Positions 18,716 through 26,476 of a stretch of 64,000 bases of DNA are shown piece by piece (position 1 is the first letter of the stretch; each line of letters begins with the position of its first letter). The notes beneath the pieces were generated by a model. It saw nothing but the letters and a program-made list of their open reading frames with translations, did no database searches and was not told the origin of the DNA. The translations under genes were made by a program, and so were the position numbers. The DNA lies in contig NZ_SJNT01000004.1 in assembly GCF_004331035.1 (NCBI RefSeq), forward strand, positions 248,001-312,000. Direction: 5' to 3'. The stretch is from Acinetobacter sp. ANC 4910. GTDB taxonomy: Bacteria; Pseudomonadota; Gammaproteobacteria; Pseudomonadales; Moraxellaceae.

Positions 18716-21253
18716 ATGCTGCACACCAAGTTAATACAGCCTCAGCCTGAAAAGTTGGGTTTTAAAATATCACTCCTTCATCAATCCATTTTTTTTGCAT
18801 TAACTTGCGGAATTACAGGTTCTATTTATGCACAAGATGTGAATAAAAATGTACCTACATCTTCTGAAAAAGAAGATGTTCAGCAACTCGAAAGCGTAGT
18901 AGTCGTAGGCAACCGTGGTGGTATTCGTACCATCACTGAAAGCCCTGCACCTGTGGACGTAATTAGTGGTGAACAGTTGCTCAAACAAGGTAATACCCTC
19001 GCTTTAAGAGACATTTTGGCCAAAGTGATTCCATCTTTTAGTGTGGCTACTGTGCCTAGCCAGCCCGATGGTTACGGAGCTGTTGCCCGTTCTGCGGGTT
19101 TACGTGGTTTGGGCGGTGGACATACGCTTGTTCTAGTGAATGGGAAACGTCGTCATGTCGGTGCTTTGGCTATTAATAAATACGGCTTTGGCGAAGGCTA
19201 CCAAGCAGCGGACTTAGATTTGATTCCAATTGGTGCGATTGCACGAGTTGAAGTTTTACGAGATGGTGCAGCCGCTCAATACGGTTCCGATGCCATTGCA
19301 GGGGTCATCAACATTGTGCTCAAATCGGCAGATAATGGCGGCAATATCAGTACCACCTATGGGGGTCGAGAGCATTATGATGCTACTGACCGAAATGGAG
19401 AAACCTTCCAACTGAATGCCAATGTTGGTGCACCACTGGGTCAAGAAGGCTTTATCAATTTTGGTTTTGACCTGAAAAATCAGGATGCTACCACTCGTGC
19501 AGGCGCTGTTTCAGGCAGAATCTATTCTAAAGTAAATGGTCAAGATGACCCACGTGAAGCCACGGTAGATCGTAATTTAAATAAATTAGGTCTGCCTTCG
19601 GTTGAACAGTTTAATGTTTCTGCAAATGCTGAACTTCCTTTAAGTAAAGCTGCAACCCTGTATAGCTACACCACTGCAGGCTGGCGTGATGCTTCGACTG
19701 GGGCCTCTTATCGTCGTCCAAACTCTAGATCAGGTATCGTTGAAATCTTCCCGAATGGTACAACGCCCGATGTCATTTTAAATGAAACAGATGTGCAAAC
19801 AGTTTGGGGACTAAAAGGCGATAATGTGCTTGGTTGGGCATGGGATGTGAGTAGTTCTTATGGCAAAAATACACAAGATCACTCTACGCAAAATAATCTA
19901 AATCCATCTCTTGGACCGTCTAGCCCGACTTCATTTGGTTTGCAAAAATATGATGCGTATCAATGGGTCAGCAATCTTGATCTAAAGAAAACCTTCGATA
20001 TTGGTTTTGGAGCAAACCCACTGAGTGTTGCATGGGGACTGGACTATCGTAAAGAAGGTTGGGCATCTAAAGCCACTGATCCTTTAGCCTATAAAAATGG
20101 CGGTTATATTATCCCTACGGGTGATAATGCAGGTTTACCTGCAACAGTCGGAACCTTTGGTGCCCGTGTGCTCTTACCTGAAGATGAAGCCGATATTAGC
20201 CGTAGCAATACTGCTGCCTATTTAGACTTAGGTTTAGATGTGACTGAGAACTGGTTTGTCGGTTTAGCAGGGCGTTTCGAGCATTATGATGATAGTTCTG
20301 GTGATACATTCAATGGAAAAATTAACAGCCGCTATGAGTTCAATCCTCAACTGGCGGTACGCGGAACAGCCAGCACAGGCTTTATTGCACCCTCTTTATA
20401 TCAACAAGGTTTTGCCAGTACGGGCATTGTAAGTACGGTAAACAATGGCGTTCGCTCAGATGTCTATAGTAAATCGGTGCGTACCGACTCTGCACTGGGT
20501 CAGGCATTGGGTGCAGAAGCACTCGATCCAACCAAGTCGACCAACTTCTCGCTAGGTTTAACCTATAGTCCATTTAAAAATTTCAATCTTGCGGTCGATG
20601 CTTATCGAATTGAACTGGAAGATCGTATTGCATCTACGGCGGGACTTACAGGAACCGGCATCAATAACATCTTGGCGGCAAACGGTTTTTCTAACGTTAA
20701 CTATGTCACCTACTATGCCAACTTATTTGATACAGAAACCAATGGGGTAGATGTTGTTGCAGACTATACCCAACAGTTAAACAAATATGGTCGTATCCGC
20801 TGGAGCTTAGGTTTTAACTGGAATGAAACGGATATTACAGCAATTGCAGATAATCCAAGCCAGTTAGATGGTATCAACATTGATCGTATCACCCGTCGCA
20901 CCAAAGGCATGATCACCGATGCAGATCCAAAAACCAAATTCACAGTGGCTGCGAATTGGCAATATGCAAAACTGGATTTAAATACGCGCTTATCTCGTTA
21001 TGGTAGTTACATTGCACGTAGCGAAACCGCGGCTACAGACCAAACTTTTGATGCTAAATGGATTGTAGATTTAGATGCAACATACAACCTCACAGACAGT
21101 CTTTCATTAACTTTGGGTGCAGATAACTTATTTAACACCTACCCTGAAAAATCCAATATTGTCGATGGCTTAGGTGAAAACCACTATGCCCAGCTTTCAC
21201 CGTTTGGACTCTATGGTGGCTATTACTATGGTCGTGTTAACTACCGTTTCTAA
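18716..21253 (+). CDS. TonB-dependent outer membrane receptor
   Basis: Outer-membrane beta-barrel transporter energised by TonB. I prefer ATG 18716 (a GTG lies four codons upstream); the product is 845 residues. A signal peptide ends near SIYAQ. A TonB-box-like LESVVVVGNR follows, then the plug domain with SPAPVDVISGEQLL, GLGGGHTLVLVNGKRRHVG and the conserved IARVEVLRDGAAAQYGSDAIAGVINIVLK split over residues about 170-200. The barrel ends in GRVNYRF with the terminal aromatic residue. The gene is divergent from the S-compound ABC/monooxygenase operon and followed by a GST, and a tonB-exbB-exbD set is 1.2 kb downstream. The ligand is therefore inferred to be a sulfur compound rather than a siderophore. 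Confidence 0.93.
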   Translation: MLHTKLIQPQPEKLGFKISLLHQSIFFALTCGITGSIYAQDVNKNVPTSSEKEDVQQLESVVVVGNRGGIRTITESPAPVDVISGEQLLKQGNTLALRDILAKVIPSFSVATVPSQPDGYGAVARSAGLRGLGGGHTLVLVNGKRRHVGALAINKYGFGEGYQAADLDLIPIGAIARVEVLRDGAAAQYGSDAIAGVINIVLKSADNGGNISTTYGGREHYDATDRNGETFQLNANVGAPLGQEGFINFGFDLKNQDATTRAGAVSGRIYSKVNGQDDPREATVDRNLNKLGLPSVEQFNVSANAELPLSKAATLYSYTTAGWRDASTGASYRRPNSRSGIVEIFPNGTTPDVILNETDVQTVWGLKGDNVLGWAWDVSSSYGKNTQDHSTQNNLNPSLGPSSPTSFGLQKYDAYQWVSNLDLKKTFDIGFGANPLSVAWGLDYRKEGWASKATDPLAYKNGGYIIPTGDNAGLPATVGTFGARVLLPEDEADISRSNTAAYLDLGLDVTENWFVGLAGRFEHYDDSSGDTFNGKINSRYEFNPQLAVRGTASTGFIAPSLYQQGFASTGIVSTVNNGVRSDVYSKSVRTDSALGQALGAEALDPTKSTNFSLGLTYSPFKNFNLAVDAYRIELEDRIASTAGLTGTGINNILAANGFSNVNYVTYYANLFDTETNGVDVVADYTQQLNKYGRIRWSLGFNWNETDITAIADNPSQLDGINIDRITRRTKGMITDADPKTKFTVAANWQYAKLDLNTRLSRYGSYIARSETAATDQTFDAKWIVDLDATYNLTDSLSLTLGADNLFNTYPEKSNIVDGLGENHYAQLSPFGLYGGYYYGRVNYRF

Positions 21254-21389
21254 AATGATTTAAAGCTAAGTGCTGTGGTGAAATTTCAATATCGCTATGT
21301 CGTTTTGACTGTTCAGAATCGGCAATCGCTTAAATGCTAGATTTCACCAAAGTACGGCATCCTCACATTCAAAATTTCTGAGAAAATAT

Positions 21390-22010
21390 ATGAGCATCAC
21401 CATTTGGGGCAGACCCAATTCTTTAAATGTCCACAAAGTACTTTGGCTAGCAGCCGAACTTGGACTTCAATTTGAACATATTCCTGCGGGACAACAGTAT
21501 GGTGTGATTGACACTGCCGAGTTTTTAGCGCTCAATCCCAATGGTCTGATTCCTGTCATTCAAGATGGTGACACGGTTTTGTGGGAATCAAATACCATTT
21601 TGCGGTATCTCACTGAGGTATATGGAAAAAAAACATTATGGATTAAAGACCCGAAATTACGCTTTAGCGCTGAAAAATGGATTGACTGGTACACCACCAC
21701 CGTCCTGCCAGTGTTTGGAATCGTGTTTTTTAATTTGGTTCGTCAGCCCGAAGACAAAAGAGATTTAGCGGCGGTCAAAGTCGCAGCAGAAAGACTAGAA
21801 AAAATATTAGATGTTGCCAATAGCGAGCTTGCTAAACAGCCCTATTTGTCTGGTTCAGATTTTGGTGTTGCCGATATTCCTTTGGCTTTAGCCCTCAATC
21901 ACTGGTTCAATTTAGATATTGAGCGTCATCATGATCATACGCACTTAAAAGCATGGATCGAACGTATTAGAACGCGTGAGCACTTTTTAAAAGTAGCCAA
22001 TATTCTTTAG
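21390..22010 (+). CDS. Glutathione S-transferase family protein
   Basis: A 206-residue soluble protein with an N-terminal thioredoxin-like domain (ITIWGRPNSLNVHKVLWLAAELGL, then NPNGLIPVIQDG and WESNTILRYL, the glutathione gamma-glutamyl site). The C-terminal helical domain has YLSGSDFGVADIPLALALNHW with the conserved aspartate. It follows the TonB-dependent receptor after about 135 bases in the same direction, so it may belong to the same unit. GSTs can form or break thioether conjugates, which fits a sulfur-scavenging locus. Housekeeping detoxification is equally possible. The length is normal. Confidence 0.88.
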   Translation: MSITIWGRPNSLNVHKVLWLAAELGLQFEHIPAGQQYGVIDTAEFLALNPNGLIPVIQDGDTVLWESNTILRYLTEVYGKKTLWIKDPKLRFSAEKWIDWYTTTVLPVFGIVFFNLVRQPEDKRDLAAVKVAAERLEKILDVANSELAKQPYLSGSDFGVADIPLALALNHWFNLDIERHHDHTHLKAWIERIRTREHFLKVANIL

Positions 22011-22452
22011 TTAAGCGTTATTGCCCCGTTTTTAAAAATTTTAGCTTTAAATAGAATAAGGCTGTTCTATATGAATGGCTTTATTACATATAAATAGATT
22101 TATTTAGCAGAGATATTAAAATTAGAAGCAGAGAGAAAATAAATATAACCAAAACAGATATCTTAAATATGAAATAAATTATCTGTAATTATTCTAAGCC
22201 ATTATATTTGATTATTCTTTTATCACTTTTTATAAAAATACTAATCTAAAAAAGTTCTTTTTCTATTTTTAAAAAATCACTCATTATATTTTCAATTTCT
22301 CATTTATTTAAATTAATCCACTCATTTGTGAATTAATTAAAAACTTAAAATTGAAAGAATATTTCCCTTATTCAAATTAATCCAATTTAATTTAAGAAAT
22401 AAAAAATATTCTGCAATGACAATTAAATCTTATTGAATGGTGCATTACTGAT
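22011..22452. other. AT-rich intergenic region upstream of tonB
   Basis: About 440 extremely AT-rich bases (long runs such as AAATTAATCC repeated near 22310 and 22375). It must hold the tonB-exbBD promoter. I found no Fur box matching the 19-base consensus, no clear terminator for the GST gene and no credible small ORF. Confidence 0.4.
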
Positions 22453-23286
22453 ATGAGTGAAGTCAGTCGAAGTCCTTATAAAAAGGCAATTTTGTTTGAA
22501 CAACTTCAAAATGTTCAGTCCAATGTATTTCATGCTGTAGATCCATTTGTGGCCCATTTGGCAAGTCCGATCACAGCAGAAAAACCTGTTCAAACCCATA
22601 AGATCTTTTGGGCGATTGGTACTGTTCTGGCTTTACATTACGGCATTTTTTATCTTGCAGAGCATCTTCCAACACCACCCTTAGTCGTGAAAAAACCCGA
22701 ACCAATCGCGATTGTAATTGAAAAACCCAAGGAAGAACCGCCTAAGGTGATTGAACCCAAACTTAAACAGGAAATACAAAAACCAATCATTCCACCTGTT
22801 TCCGCAAAGCCTCAGCCTGTCCAAAAACCAGTGGTTGAAAAATCCGTGCAGAAACCTATCGAACAGAAGCCAATTGAGCAGCCTAAACCTACCGCTAAAA
22901 CAATTGCTCAATCTGTACCGCAAGCTGAGCCTAAAGAAAACGTCGCACCGACCCAGAAAGTCGCTGAACCTGAAAGTAAGCCCACGCAAGAAAACCTGCC
23001 CGTGACAGCAGCCAAAGGTTATGCAGGTTACTTGAGTAATCCAGCCCCCGAATACCCAGAAGTGGCGTTAGACCGTGGTTGGGAAGGTATTGTGATGTTG
23101 CGTGTAAAAGTTTCAGCTTCAGGCAGCCCTTTAGAAATCAACCTGAAAAATAGCAGCGGCAAAAAAACACTGGATGATGCTGCTGTAAAAACTGTGAAGC
23201 GCTGGAAATTTTCACCTGCACTGCGTGGTAACACGCCAGTAGAAGGTTGGGTCGATGTTCCGATTCACTTCAAATTACCCAATTAA
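22453..23286 (+). CDS. tonB: Energy transducer TonB
   Basis: TonB spans the periplasm and passes proton-motive energy from ExbB-ExbD to outer-membrane receptors. The 277-residue product has a cytoplasmic N-terminal stretch of about 50 residues, longer than in E. coli TonB. One membrane segment follows (about residues 51-69), then a proline/lysine/glutamate-rich spacer (residues about 75-180). The C-terminal TonB domain begins YLSNPAPEYPEVALDRGWEG and ends VEGWVDVPIHFKLPN. It is the first gene of tonB-exbB-exbD, 31 bases before exbB. It may serve the TonB-dependent receptor at 18716-21253 as well as other receptors. Confidence 0.94.
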   Translation: MSEVSRSPYKKAILFEQLQNVQSNVFHAVDPFVAHLASPITAEKPVQTHKIFWAIGTVLALHYGIFYLAEHLPTPPLVVKKPEPIAIVIEKPKEEPPKVIEPKLKQEIQKPIIPPVSAKPQPVQKPVVEKSVQKPIEQKPIEQPKPTAKTIAQSVPQAEPKENVAPTQKVAEPESKPTQENLPVTAAKGYAGYLSNPAPEYPEVALDRGWEGIVMLRVKVSASGSPLEINLKNSSGKKTLDDAAVKTVKRWKFSPALRGNTPVEGWVDVPIHFKLPN

Positions 23287-23317
23287 ACTGTAAAATTTTA
23301 TCTTAGGAAAATTCAAT

Positions 23318-24052
23318 ATGTCTGATATTAATACGATTATTCATGATGCAACCATTTGGTTATTGATCAGTTTTTCGACCATAACGTGGGTTTTAATTGT
23401 GGTGAAAGCCGTACAAACATCAAAAGCCACCAAACAAAGTAAGCTGTTTGTCGACAGTTTTTGGTCAGCCCAGAACTTGGCAGAGGCAATTAACCAGTCT
23501 GAAGATGCACAGGGACCGACAGCACGTATTGCCCAAACTGGTTTTAAAACCTTGACAGAAGCCAATGAAAAAACCCATCAAGATTTACAACAAACTTGGA
23601 GTCGTCAAGATTTATTAGAACGACACTTACGCAAGCAAATTCTTGCTGAACGTCGTCAGCTCGAAAAAGGCTCAGCCGTTCTCGCATCCATTGGGAACAA
23701 TGCTCCATTTATTGGTTTGTTTGGTACTGTGTTTGGGATTATCCATGCTCTACAAGCAATTGCCCAATCTGGCAGTGCAAGTATGGATGTGGTTGCTGGT
23801 CCAATTGGTCAGGCACTGGTTGCAACAGGCATTGGTATTGCTGTTGCTGTGCCTGCTGTACTTGCCTACAACTTTTTTGTCCGTAAAGTGAAAGGTATTG
23901 GTGCAGATTTAGATGACTTTGCAACAGACTTTGTCAGTCTCACTCAAAAAGTAGGTTTCCAACTGCCAACAAAAACGCAAACTGCACATATTGCTGCAAA
24001 ACCAGTGGCGACACATCAGTTGTCATCTCAAGAAAAGGAGGCTTTGGCTTAA
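23318..24052 (+). CDS. exbB: Biopolymer transport protein ExbB
   Basis: Inner-membrane proton channel subunit of the TonB motor. The 244-residue protein has an N-terminal membrane segment (about residues 11-29) and a cytoplasmic helical loop. The MotA/TolQ/ExbB core follows in LASIGNNAPFIGLFGTVFGIIHALQAI and GQALVATGIGIAVAVPAVLAYNFFVRKV. It ends directly against exbD (stop at 24052, start at 24053), so translation is coupled. It is distinguished from TolQ by its position with tonB and by its sequence, since a separate tolQ lies at 25328. Confidence 0.94.
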   Translation: MSDINTIIHDATIWLLISFSTITWVLIVVKAVQTSKATKQSKLFVDSFWSAQNLAEAINQSEDAQGPTARIAQTGFKTLTEANEKTHQDLQQTWSRQDLLERHLRKQILAERRQLEKGSAVLASIGNNAPFIGLFGTVFGIIHALQAIAQSGSASMDVVAGPIGQALVATGIGIAVAVPAVLAYNFFVRKVKGIGADLDDFATDFVSLTQKVGFQLPTKTQTAHIAAKPVATHQLSSQEKEALA

Positions 24053-24457
24053 ATGGCGATTTCAACTTCTCAAGATGACGATGTCGTCAGTGACATTAAC
24101 ATTACCCCGCTGGTTGATGTGATGTTGGTCTTATTGATCGTGTTTATCGTCACGGCACCTTTATTAACCAATAGCGTAAAGGTCAATCTACCCAAAGCTG
24201 CACCGACACAATCTACAGATCAAAACAAAGCACTAGTGATTAGCGTAAAACCAGATGGGGCAATCTTTTTAGATAAGGCCCCTGTCAATCTCGAAAATTT
24301 TGAACATGAAATCACACAGCGTAAAAATGCCAATGGCAAGTTGGCATTAAACTTAAATGCCGATGAAACCGTTCCCTACGGCACGGTGGCCAAACTTTTA
24401 GCCAGTATAGAACGCGTTGGGGTAGAGAAACTTTCAGTTATCACAACCCCTCAATGA
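24053..24457 (+). CDS. exbD: Biopolymer transport protein ExbD
   Basis: Single-pass partner of ExbB in the TonB energising complex. The 134-residue product shows DINITPLVDVMLVLLIVFIVTAPLL, in which the membrane aspartate (residue 24, LVDVML) carries protons, followed by the periplasmic domain. Length is normal for ExbD. It directly abuts exbB. A strong terminator follows after about 20 bases, so tonB-exbB-exbD is one complete transcription unit. Confidence 0.94.
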   Translation: MAISTSQDDDVVSDINITPLVDVMLVLLIVFIVTAPLLTNSVKVNLPKAAPTQSTDQNKALVISVKPDGAIFLDKAPVNLENFEHEITQRKNANGKLALNLNADETVPYGTVAKLLASIERVGVEKLSVITTPQ

Positions 24458-24475
24458 TGCACGTGTCCATTCTCT

Positions 24476-24508
24476 AAAAAGACCTATTTCTTTGAATAGG
24501 TCTTTTTT
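24476..24508 (+). terminator. Terminator of tonB-exbB-exbD
   Basis: Perfect 13-base arms AAAAAGACCTATT and AATAGGTCTTTTT around a 6-base loop, with a T tract, 19 bases after the exbD stop. Confidence 0.92.
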
Positions 24509-24896
24509 ATATAAAAATAAAATGCATAGGATAAAATCTCGGGTTCACGCTGTATTCAGCATTTGGATATTCCTATTCACTGTTTGCACTTCATTCCTAT
24601 GCCACTCATCGTTCTCACTTTTAAACGACAGTCAATATCCACCCCTTCAACTATGCTTTACAACATAGATTTGTCTTAAATATACAATCGAAAAATGTCA
24701 GTATTTACTGTTTCTCTTGTAGCGCTCTAGTTTTCAGATTGAAAACTTGTGCCATTGGACGGTCATTTCAAACTGCTAAACTTCATGGCATTACTTAGCC
24801 CATGACTTTACCCCATATACCTGCAATCATTTCAAGCAGCTTTGGACAAGCATGGGCTTCGCAACACAACATTAAATCTAGACATGGAACACAATC
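24509..24896. promoter_or_regulatory. Upstream region of the ybgC-tol-pal operon
   Basis: About 390 bases between the exbD terminator and ybgC that must contain the tol operon promoter. An inverted repeat with 8-base arms AGTTTTCA/TGAAAACT and a 3-base centre lies at 24729-24747 and could be an operator. I could not assign a reliable -35/-10 pair, and the other-frame ORF overlapping ybgC is not credible. Confidence 0.4.
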
Positions 24897-25304
24897 ATGG
24901 CGAATAAATTCGAATTTCAAATTCGTGTATATATTGAAGACACTGACGCAGGCGGTATTGTCTATCATGCCAACCATATTCGCTTTATGGAACGTACCCG
25001 TACAGAATGGTTACGTGCCTCTGGTGTAGACCATTACTGGCACCAAAAGGACTACAACTTTGTGGTGCACAAAATTAATGTTAAATACATGCGTCCAATT
25101 CTGATGGATGACCTCATTACTGTTACAGCAAGTGTAGTTTCGTGTAAAGCTACGTCTTTTGTATTGCAACAAAATATTTATCGTGGTGAAATCTTGTTGG
25201 CTTCTGGCGAAGTCGAGTTAGCATGTATTAGTGCAGAAATGAAACCTCGTCGTTTGCCAGATGTCATTCGCGATCTAATTCGTAAAGAGTTAGAACAAAT
25301 CTAA
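24897..25304 (+). CDS. ybgC: Tol-Pal associated acyl-CoA thioesterase YbgC
   Basis: Hot-dog fold acyl-CoA thioesterase found as the first gene of tol-pal operons. The 135-residue product has the active-site region VYIEDTDAGGIVYHANHIRFMERTR with the catalytic aspartate in TDAGG. It continues with WLRASGVDH and VHKINVKYMRPILMDD. It starts at ATG 24897 and is 23 bases before tolQ. In E. coli the protein acts on short or medium acyl thioesters and is linked to phospholipid metabolism; its exact use in Tol-Pal function is unsettled. Confidence 0.94.
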   Translation: MANKFEFQIRVYIEDTDAGGIVYHANHIRFMERTRTEWLRASGVDHYWHQKDYNFVVHKINVKYMRPILMDDLITVTASVVSCKATSFVLQQNIYRGEILLASGEVELACISAEMKPRRLPDVIRDLIRKELEQI

Positions 25305-25327
25305 GAAAACTCGGCTCCAGTGTAACT

Positions 25328-26026
25328 ATGGCAAATCAATTAGACTCCACACTTCACGTTTCAGACCTCATTTTACAAGCAAGTCCTGTCGTACAACTGG
25401 TGATGCTTTTACTCTTACTTGCATCACTCTACAGTTGGTTTTTGATTGCCAAGTTACATCTGAGCTATAAAAAAGCCCAAGCAGATGATGAACATTTCCA
25501 AAAAATCTTCTGGTCAGGCGCAGAACTAAATACCCTTTATAACAATGCCCAACTCAATTCTAAACGCGTAGGGCTAGAAGATATTTTCTATCAAGGTTTA
25601 GGTGAATACCTCAAACTTAAAAAACGTCATGCAGCAACGCAACAAACCATCGAAGGCACTGAACGTATTTTGCGTGTTGGCTTAAGTCGTGATCAAGGTG
25701 GCTTAGAACAAGGCTTAGGTGCTTTAGCCAGTATTGGTTCAGTCGCGCCTTATGTGGGCTTGTTCGGAACTGTTTGGGGCATTATGAATGCCTTTATTGG
25801 TCTGGCAGATGTCGATCAAGTGACCTTGGCGACCGTTGCACCTGGTATTGCAGAAGCTTTAATTGCCACAGCAATTGGTTTATTTGCAGCCATCCCCGCA
25901 GTACTCGCATTTAACCATTTCACAGCAAAAGGTGAAGCAGTCTATTCAGATCGTGCATTATTCGCAGAAGAAATGGTGGCGCTATTACAACGTCAATCAG
26001 TTGGTTCTGTTCAGGAAAATGACTGA
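25328..26026 (+). CDS. tolQ: Tol-Pal system protein TolQ
   Basis: Proton-channel subunit of the Tol-Pal motor that constricts the outer membrane during division. The 232-residue protein has a first membrane segment at about residues 20-42 (VVQLVMLLLLLASLYSWFLIA). The core motifs are GLGALASIGSVAPYVGLFGTVWGIMNAFIGL and GIAEALIATAIGLFAAIPAVLAFNHF. Its stop overlaps the tolR start by one base (TGATG). Confidence 0.95.
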   Translation: MANQLDSTLHVSDLILQASPVVQLVMLLLLLASLYSWFLIAKLHLSYKKAQADDEHFQKIFWSGAELNTLYNNAQLNSKRVGLEDIFYQGLGEYLKLKKRHAATQQTIEGTERILRVGLSRDQGGLEQGLGALASIGSVAPYVGLFGTVWGIMNAFIGLADVDQVTLATVAPGIAEALIATAIGLFAAIPAVLAFNHFTAKGEAVYSDRALFAEEMVALLQRQSVGSVQEND

Positions 26027-26475
26027 TGGCGATTCAACGTTCAGGACGCTTTGAGCGTATAAAAAAGCCATTAAAAAGTGACATGAATGTCGTACCCTAC
26101 ATTGACGTGATGTTGGTACTATTAGTGATCTTTATGGTTACAGCACCAATGATCACCAGTGGAATTAAAGTCGATTTACCGCAAGCCAATGGCACTCCGC
26201 TACAATCAGAAGATGCCCCTTCAATTGTTTCTTTAAAAGCAGATGGAACATACTTCTTAGAGCAAAAAGGTCAAACGACGGGACCACTTGCACTGACAGA
26301 ACTCACTCAACTATTAGTCGAGGCACAAGCGCAAGCTCAACAAAATAATAAAAAACTCAATGTTGTGATCAATGGTCATCAAACTCGTCCTTATGGAGAA
26401 GTGATGGCGTTAATGTCAATCCTTCAAGATGCAGGCTTAACCCAAGTTGGCTTACTGACCGAACCTTTAAAGTAA
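26026..26475 (+). CDS. tolR: Tol-Pal system protein TolR
   Basis: Single-pass ExbD-like partner of TolQ. The 149-residue product has KSDMNVVPYIDVMLVLLVIFMVTAPMI, split around the proton-carrying aspartate in YIDVML. The periplasmic domain ends with NGHQTRPYGEVMALMSILQDAG, as usual for TolR. It starts by one-base overlap with the tolQ stop and ends two bases before the tolA ATG, so tolQRA are tightly coupled. Confidence 0.95.
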   Translation: MAIQRSGRFERIKKPLKSDMNVVPYIDVMLVLLVIFMVTAPMITSGIKVDLPQANGTPLQSEDAPSIVSLKADGTYFLEQKGQTTGPLALTELTQLLVEAQAQAQQNNKKLNVVINGHQTRPYGEVMALMSILQDAGLTQVGLLTEPLK

Positions 26476-26476
26476 T

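Noticed and set aside
21276..21349. Inverted repeat TGGTGAAAT/ATTTCACCA with 56 bases between, behind the TonB-dependent receptor
   Set aside because: Arms are short, the distance is long and no T run follows; it neither forms a good terminator nor fits an integron attC site.
24802..25029. 75-codon frame overlapping the start of ybgC
   Set aside because: It is in another frame of a well-conserved gene and has no recognisable motif.
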